The translations under genes and the position numbers were made by a program. Positions 57,098-64,000 of a DNA stretch of 64,000 bases are shown piece by piece. How positions within the stretch are numbered: position 1 is the first letter of the stretch; every line of letters starts with the position of its first letter. The DNA comes from Betaproteobacteria bacterium (GTDB lineage: Bacteria; Pseudomonadota; Gammaproteobacteria; Burkholderiales; Casimicrobiaceae), in the NCBI GenBank assembly GCA_016704895.1, contig JADIZG010000011.1, forward strand, positions 1 through 64,000. The letters run 5' to 3'. A model generated the notes under the pieces. It was not told the DNA's origin and ran no database searches. It saw only the letters and a program-made list of their open reading frames with translations.

Positions 57098-57619
57098 ATG
57101 AGCGACAACGCGCAGGGGGGGACCGCCGCCGGAGGCGGCGGTCTCGCGACCCGGTGGGTCGAGCTCGTCGTCGCGCTCCTGATCGTTGCGGGGGGCGCGG
57201 TCGTGGTGACCGACAGCCTGCGTCTGGGCGCGAAGTGGGGAAGCGACGGACCGGAAGCGGGCTACTTTCCGTTCCTGGTCGGCTCCGCCCTCCTCCTCTC
57301 CGGCGGGTGGATCGTCGCCAACGTGCTCTGGCGCTGGCGGAAGCTCGCCAGCTCGGTGTTCGTCGAGTGGAGCGCGCTGAAGCCGGTGCTGATGATGCTG
57401 CTGCCGTCGATCGCCTACGTCGTGCTGATCAAGTTCATCGGGCTGTACGTCGCTTCGGCGATCTTCATCGGCGCGTTCATGGTGTGGCGAGGCAAGTACG
57501 GCGCGCTGCCGACGGCAAGCGTCGCGCTCGGCGTCCCGGTGGCGCTGTTCCTGCTGTTCGAGATCTGGTTCCTCGTGCCGCTGCCGAAAGGCCCGCTCGA
57601 GCACCTGATCGGGTACTAG
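57098..57619 (+). CDS. tctB: Tripartite tricarboxylate transporter, small membrane subunit (TctB family)
   Basis: 173 aa with four helices (WVELVVALLIVAGGAVVVT, FPFLVGSALLLSGGWIVANV, VLMMLLPSIAYVVLIKFIGL, VALGVPVALFLLFEIWFLVP); DGPEAGYFPFLVG is the TctB signature. Starts 2 bases after the tctC stop. Partner of TctA. Confidence 0.9.
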   Translation: MSDNAQGGTAAGGGGLATRWVELVVALLIVAGGAVVVTDSLRLGAKWGSDGPEAGYFPFLVGSALLLSGGWIVANVLWRWRKLASSVFVEWSALKPVLMMLLPSIAYVVLIKFIGLYVASAIFIGAFMVWRGKYGALPTASVALGVPVALFLLFEIWFLVPLPKGPLEHLIGY

Positions 57620-57790
57620 ATGACATCCCCCCGAAGCCCGCTGCGGTCTCCCCGGGGGGCGGGGGCGGGCTGGGGCGGCGTCGGTCGCCGGGCCCGGCGC
57701 GCCCCCAGGGCTGGCGACCTAGGGGCGGCCCGTCGGTCGCCAAACCCGAACGTGCCTTCGCCGCAGGGCGAACCGTCGACGAGAGGATGA
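57620..57790. repeat. G/C-rich intergenic repeat between tctB and tctA
   Basis: ATCCCCCCGAAGC and GGGCGGGGGCGGGCTGGGGC recall the element at 20984-21156. It also contains paired arms around GGTCGCCGGGCCCGGC. It splits genes that are normally adjacent, so it may have inserted in the operon; no coding frame is convincing here. Confidence 0.5.
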
Positions 57791-57794
57791 TTCG

Positions 57795-59348
57795 GTGGAG
57801 GACATCGGCAACCTGATGCAGGGCTTCGCGGTCGCGCTGACCTGGAAGAACCTGCTGTTCATGCTGATCGGCATCCTGCTCGGGGTGCTGATCGGCGTCC
57901 TTCCCGGCCTCGGCGGCGCCAACGGCGTCGCGATCCTGCTGCCGCTGACGTTCTCGATGCCGCCGACCTCGGCGATCATCATGCTCTCCTGCATCTACTG
58001 GGGGGCGCTGTTCGGCGGCGCGATCACGTCGATCCTGTTCAACATACCGGGCGAGCCCTGGTCGGTCGCGACGACGTTCGACGGCTATCCGATGGCGCAG
58101 CAGGGCCGCGCCGGCGAGGCGATGACCGCCGCGTTCACGTCGTCGTTCATCGGCGCGTTCGTCGCGGTGCTGGTCATCACCTTCCTCGCGCCGCTGGTCG
58201 CGAAGTTCGCGCTCAAGTTCGGACCGGCCGAGTACTTCGCGGTCCAGTTCCTGACCTTCTGCAGCTTCATCGGCATGAGCCGCGAGCCCCCCGCGAAGAC
58301 GATCGCGGCGATGATGATGGGCTTCGCGCTCGCGGCGGTCGGGCTCGACACGGTGACCGGCCAGCTGCGGATGACGTTCGGCCACACCGAGCTGCTCCAG
58401 GGCTTCGACTTCCTGATCGCGGTCATCGGCCTGTTCGGGCTGGGCGAGATCCTGCTCACGATGGAGGAGGGCCTCGCATTCAAGGGCGCGAAGGGCAGGA
58501 TCGACCTCAACATCGTGCTCGAGACGTGGAAGAAGCTGCCGCGCTACTGGATGACGTCGCTGCGCGGCTGCCTGATCGGCTGCTGGATGGGCATCACGCC
58601 GGGCGGCGCCACGCCGGCCTCGTTCATGAGCTACGGCATGGCGCGCCGGATGTCGAAGGACCGCGACTCGTTCGGCAACGGGAACATCGAGGGCGTCATC
58701 GCTCCGGAAACCGCCGCGCACGCCGCGGGCACCAGCGCGCTCCTGCCGATGCTGACGCTGGGCATCCCGGGCTCGCCGACCGCGGCGGTGCTGCTCGGCG
58801 GCCTGCTGATCTGGGGCCTCCAGCCGGGACCGCTGCTGTTCGTCGAGAAGAAGGAGTTCGTCTGGGGCCTGATCGCGAGCATGTACCTCGGCAACATCGT
58901 CGGCCTGCTGATCGTGCTCACGACGGTGCCGTGGTGGGCGGCGATCCTGCGCATCCCGTTCTCGATCATCGCGCCGGTCATCGTCGTGATCTGCGCGGTC
59001 GGCGCCTACACGGTCCACCACAACATGTTCGACGTGGTGATGATGCTGGTGTTCGGCATCGTCGGCTACTTCTTCAAGAAGCTCCGCTACCCGCTGGCGC
59101 CGCTCGTGCTCGCGCTCGTGCTGGGCGACATGGCCGAGACCGCGTTCCGGCAGTCGATGCTGCTGTCCGGCGGCACCGTGGGCATCTTCTGGTCGAACGG
59201 GCTCGTCGGGTCGATCATGACGCTCGCGCTGGTCCTGCTGTGCTGGCCGCTCGTGTCGGCCGGCCTGGACCTGTGGCGCAAGCGGCTGCGCGCGGCGGAA
59301 AGCGCGGCGGACCGCACGCCCGAGCCGGCGAAGGCCGGCAAGCCGTGA
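57795..59348 (+). CDS. tctA: Tripartite tricarboxylate transporter, large membrane subunit (TctA family)
   Basis: 517 aa with about 11-12 helices. Family signatures: GVLPGLGGANGVAILLPLTF, CIYWGALFGGAITSILFNIP and a second Gly/Pro repeat GITPGGATPASFMSYGMARR, AHAAGTSALLPMLTLGIPGS. A secondary, ion-coupled importer in the inner membrane. GTG start at 57795 (GTGGAGGACATC). Confidence 0.93.
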   Translation: MEDIGNLMQGFAVALTWKNLLFMLIGILLGVLIGVLPGLGGANGVAILLPLTFSMPPTSAIIMLSCIYWGALFGGAITSILFNIPGEPWSVATTFDGYPMAQQGRAGEAMTAAFTSSFIGAFVAVLVITFLAPLVAKFALKFGPAEYFAVQFLTFCSFIGMSREPPAKTIAAMMMGFALAAVGLDTVTGQLRMTFGHTELLQGFDFLIAVIGLFGLGEILLTMEEGLAFKGAKGRIDLNIVLETWKKLPRYWMTSLRGCLIGCWMGITPGGATPASFMSYGMARRMSKDRDSFGNGNIEGVIAPETAAHAAGTSALLPMLTLGIPGSPTAAVLLGGLLIWGLQPGPLLFVEKKEFVWGLIASMYLGNIVGLLIVLTTVPWWAAILRIPFSIIAPVIVVICAVGAYTVHHNMFDVVMMLVFGIVGYFFKKLRYPLAPLVLALVLGDMAETAFRQSMLLSGGTVGIFWSNGLVGSIMTLALVLLCWPLVSAGLDLWRKRLRAAESAADRTPEPAKAGKP

Positions 59349-59376
59349 GGACGCGGTCCGCGGCCGCGCCGATGCG

Positions 59377-61154
<1,778 letters not shown>

Positions 61155-61158
<4 letters not shown>

Positions 61159-63941
61159 ACGCCCCGCCCGATCCTTCCGTCACAGCGCACGCGATCGCGT
61201 TCCGCCTGAACGGCGCGGACGTGACCGCGGCGCCCGGCGAGACCATCCTCGAGGTCGCCGACCGCCTGGGCGTCGAGATCCCGCGCCTCTGCTACAAGCC
61301 GGGCCTCAGGCCCGACGGCAACTGCCGCTCGTGCATGGTCGAGATCAAGGGCGAGCGCGTGCTCGCGCCGTCCTGCTGCCGCGCGCCCGCCGCCGGCATG
61401 GAGGTCACTTCGAACAGCGAGCGGGCCGTGCGCTCGCAGAAGATGGTTGTCGAGCTGCTGGCCTCCGACGTGCCGGAGCGCGTCTACAAGCTCGACTCGG
61501 AACTGGATACCTGGAAGCGCAAGCTCGGCATCGGTGCGCCTCGTTTCCCCGCTCGCGAGCAGCCCGCGGCCGATCTCTCGCATCCGGCGATGGCGGTCAA
61601 CCTCGACGCGTGCATCCAGTGCACGCGCTGCGTGCGCGCGTGCCGCGAGGCGCAGGTCAACGACGTGATCGGCTATGCGCACCGCGGCGCGCACTCGGCG
61701 ATCGTGTTCGACCTGGACGACCCGATGGGCGAGTCCTCTTGCGTCGCGTGCGGCGAGTGCGTGCAGGCGTGCCCGACCGGCGCGCTCGCGCCCGCGCACG
61801 ACGCGTACCTGGCGCCCGTGGACCGCAAGGTGTCGTCGGTGTGCCCGTACTGCGGCGTCGGTTGCCAGATCACCTACCACGTGCACGACAACGCGATCGT
61901 GCGCGTCGAGGGGCGCGACGGGCCTGCGAACCGCGAGCGGCTGTGCGTCAAGGGGCGCTTCGGCTTCGACTACGTCTCGCACCCGCAACGCCTCGTGAAG
62001 CCGCTGATCCGCCGCGACGGCGTGCCGAAGGATCCGCACGGCCATCTCGACCCGGCGAACCCGCTCGCCGCGTTCCGCGAAGCGACCTGGGAAGAGGCGA
62101 TGGCGCGCGCGAGCGGCGCGCTCGTCCGCCTCCGGGACACGCACGGACCGGGGGCGCTGGCGGGCTTCGGGTCGGCCAAGGGAAGCAACGAGGAGGCCTA
62201 CCTGTTCCAGAAGCTGGTGCGCACCGGCTTCGGCAGCAACAACGTCGACCACTGCACGCGGCTGTGCCACGCGTCGAGCGTGGCGGCGCTGCTCGAGGGC
62301 ATCGGCTCGGGCGCGGTGTCGAACCCGGTGATGGACGTGCTGAAGGCCGAGGTCGTGCTGCTGATCGGCGCGAACCCGGTGGTCAACCATCCGGTCGCCG
62401 CGACCTGGATCAAGAACGCGGTGAAGCGCGGCACGAAGCTGATCCTCGCCGACCCGCGGCGCTCCGAGCTCGCGCGCCACGCGTGGCGCTACCTGCAGTT
62501 CAGGGCGGACACCGACGTCGCGCTGCTGAACGCGATGATGCACGCGATCGTCGAGGAAGGGCTCGTCGACCGGGCGTTCGTCGCCAGCCGCACGAGCGGC
62601 TACGACGAGATCGCGAAGAACGTCGCGGCGTTCAGCCCCGAGGCGATGGCGGACGTGTGCGGGATTCCCGCGGCGACGATCCGCGAGGTCGCGCGCGCGT
62701 TCGCGACCTCGCGCGGATCGATGATCCTGTGGGGCATGGGCATCTCGCAGCACATCCACGGCACCGACAACGCGCGCTGCCTGATCGCGCTCGCGATGCT
62801 CACCGGCCAGATCGGGCGGCCCGGCACCGGCCTGCATCCGCTGCGCGGGCAGAACAACGTGCAGGGCGCCTCGGATGCCGGCCTGATCCCGATGATGTTC
62901 CCCGACTACCGGCGCGTCGACAACGCCGACGCGCGGCCGCTGTTCGAGGCGCTGTGGGGCAAGACGCTCGATGCGAAGCCGGGCCTCACCGTCGTCGAGA
63001 TCGTGAACGCCGCGTACGCGGGCGACATCCGCGGCATGTACGTGATGGGCGAGAACCCGGCGATGTCCGACCCGGACGCGGGCCACGCGCGCGAGGCGCT
63101 CGCGAAGCTCGAGATGCTGGTCGTGCAGGACATCTTCCTCACCGAGACCTGCTACCTCGCCGACGTCGTGCTGCCGGCCTCGGCGTTCCCGGAGAAGACC
63201 GGCACGTTCACCAACACCGACCGCACCGTGCAGCTCGGGCGACAGGCGCTCGACCCGCCGGGCGAGGCGCGCCAGGACCTCGCGATCATCGTCGACATGG
63301 GCCGGCGCCTCGGCCTCGACTGGCACTACGCCGGCGCGCGCGACGTGTTCGACGAGATGCGCAAGGCGATGCCGTCGATCGCGGGCATCACCTGGGAGCG
63401 CCTCGAGCGCGAGCACTCGGTGACCTACCCGTGCGAGCACGAGGGCGATCCGGGTGCGCCGGTCGTGTTCACCGAGCGCTTCCCCACCGCCACCGGCAAG
63501 GCGCGACTCGTCCCCGCCGGCCTGATCCGCGCGGACGAGCAGCCCGACCGCGAGTACCCGTGGGTGCTGATCACCGGGCGGCAGCTCGAGCACTGGCACA
63601 CGGGCAGCATGACGCGCCGAACCCAGGTGCTCGACGCGATCGAGCCGACGCCCGTCGCGTCGGTCCACCCCGACGATCTCGCCGAGCTCGGCGTCCCGCC
63701 GGGCGGAACGATCACCGTCGCGTCGCGTCGCGGCGAGGTCGCGCTCTCCGCTCGCGCGGACGGCGGCACGCCGCGCGGCGCGATCTTCCTGCCGTTCTGC
63801 TACCACGAGGCCGCGGCGAACCTGCTCACGAACCCGGCGCTCGACCCGTTCGGCAAGATTCCCGAGTTCAAGTACTGCGCGGTGCGCGTCACCGCAGGCG
63901 GAGCGCTGCGCGAGCGGATCGGGTACGCGGCCGCGGACTGA
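61155..63941 (+). CDS. NAD-dependent formate dehydrogenase alpha subunit, molybdo- or tungstopterin (Fdh1A/FdsA-like)
   Basis: 928 aa, GTG start overlapping the beta-subunit stop. N-terminal NuoG-like 2Fe-2S domain (IPRLCYKPGLRPDGNCRSCM), His/Cys cluster region, two 4Fe-4S motifs (CIQCTRCVRACREA, CVACGECVQACPTGAL), then the CPYCGVGCQI cluster and the bis-MGD catalytic domain. The metal ligand is Cys371 in NNVDHCTRLCHASSV, encoded by TGC, so not selenocysteine. C-terminal MopB domain with LITGRQLEHWHTGSMTRRTQ. Oxidises formate from Frc to CO2, giving NADH. Confidence 0.95.
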
Positions 63942-63977
63942 GAACCTGTGAAAGAACCCTGCATCCCCGCGTTGCCC
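63938..63977. repeat. 40-bp inverted copy of the repeat at 27290
   Basis: These 40 bases are the exact reverse complement of 27290-27329. The copy starts at the stop codon of the formate dehydrogenase alpha gene and leads to the window end; no gene is visible in the last 59 bases. Confidence 0.95.
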
Positions 63978-64000
63978 AACGGAGGGCGTGCGGGGGGCCT

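Overview
The window is GC-rich chromosomal DNA (third codon positions are almost all G or C) from a betaproteobacterium, most likely of the Burkholderiales. The basis is gene content and order: surA-lptD, amgK-murU, glnA with ntrB-ntrC, cutA-dsbD'-tlpA-accB-accC-prmA-DUF3426, and ahcY (with an SAH riboswitch) followed by a holin-type membrane protein gene and metF. The genus is not determinable from this sequence. I found no rRNA, tRNA, CRISPR array, integrase or transposase.

Layout. 1-2300: a badly frameshifted membrane-anchored, TIM-barrel-like protein cut by the left edge. 2567-8274: envelope assembly (SurA, LptD) divergent from peptidoglycan recycling (AmgK, MurU). 8324-14717: oligopeptidase A, a glutaredoxin-like protein, a TsdA-like diheme cytochrome, exonuclease III and a DUF6311 membrane protein. 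15024-19739: NtrC, NtrB and glutamine synthetase, with a sigma-54/NtrC-type control region up to 19948. 20165-27167: DUF3426 protein, PrmA, AccC, AccB, TlpA, a stand-alone DsbD N-terminal domain, CutA, FxsA and Lgt. 27326-31072: a LysR regulator divergent from an EamA exporter, then IlvD. 31097-36548: small lipoprotein and TfoX genes, MetF, holin-like protein, PanE and AhcY. 36782-41854: metallopeptidase-like, small basic, DUF429, OYE, I42-inhibitor and MetK genes. 41963-47142: Sua5-type protein, glycerate kinase, a fused malonate-decarboxylase beta/gamma protein and malonyl-CoA synthetase. 47465-49141: cytochrome b561 and a quinone oxidoreductase around an FNR-type box. 49243-63941: the oxalate region.

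The most coherent system is the oxalate region. A GntR/FCD regulator faces oxalyl-CoA decarboxylase (oxc), formyl-CoA:oxalate CoA-transferase (frc), an NDP-forming acyl-CoA synthetase with swapped domain order, a complete tripartite tricarboxylate transporter (TctC, TctB, TctA) and a two-subunit NAD-linked formate dehydrogenase. Together they could import oxalate, activate it, split it to CO2 and formyl-CoA, recycle the CoA and oxidise formate to CO2 with NADH production. A common ATATATCA operator core lies in the spacer of both divergent promoters. Nearby, the malonate genes suggest a wider capacity for small dicarboxylates.

Two sequence-level features run through the window. First, many genes, including essential ones (accB, accC, ahcY), are broken by single-base indels, often in G or C runs, which looks more like assembly error than decay. 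Second, intergenic DNA carries several dispersed repeat families: an 18-22 bp palindrome in 11 copies, a 40-bp exact inverted pair at 27290 and 63938, long G/C homopolymers, and a 117-bp stretch with no A or T.
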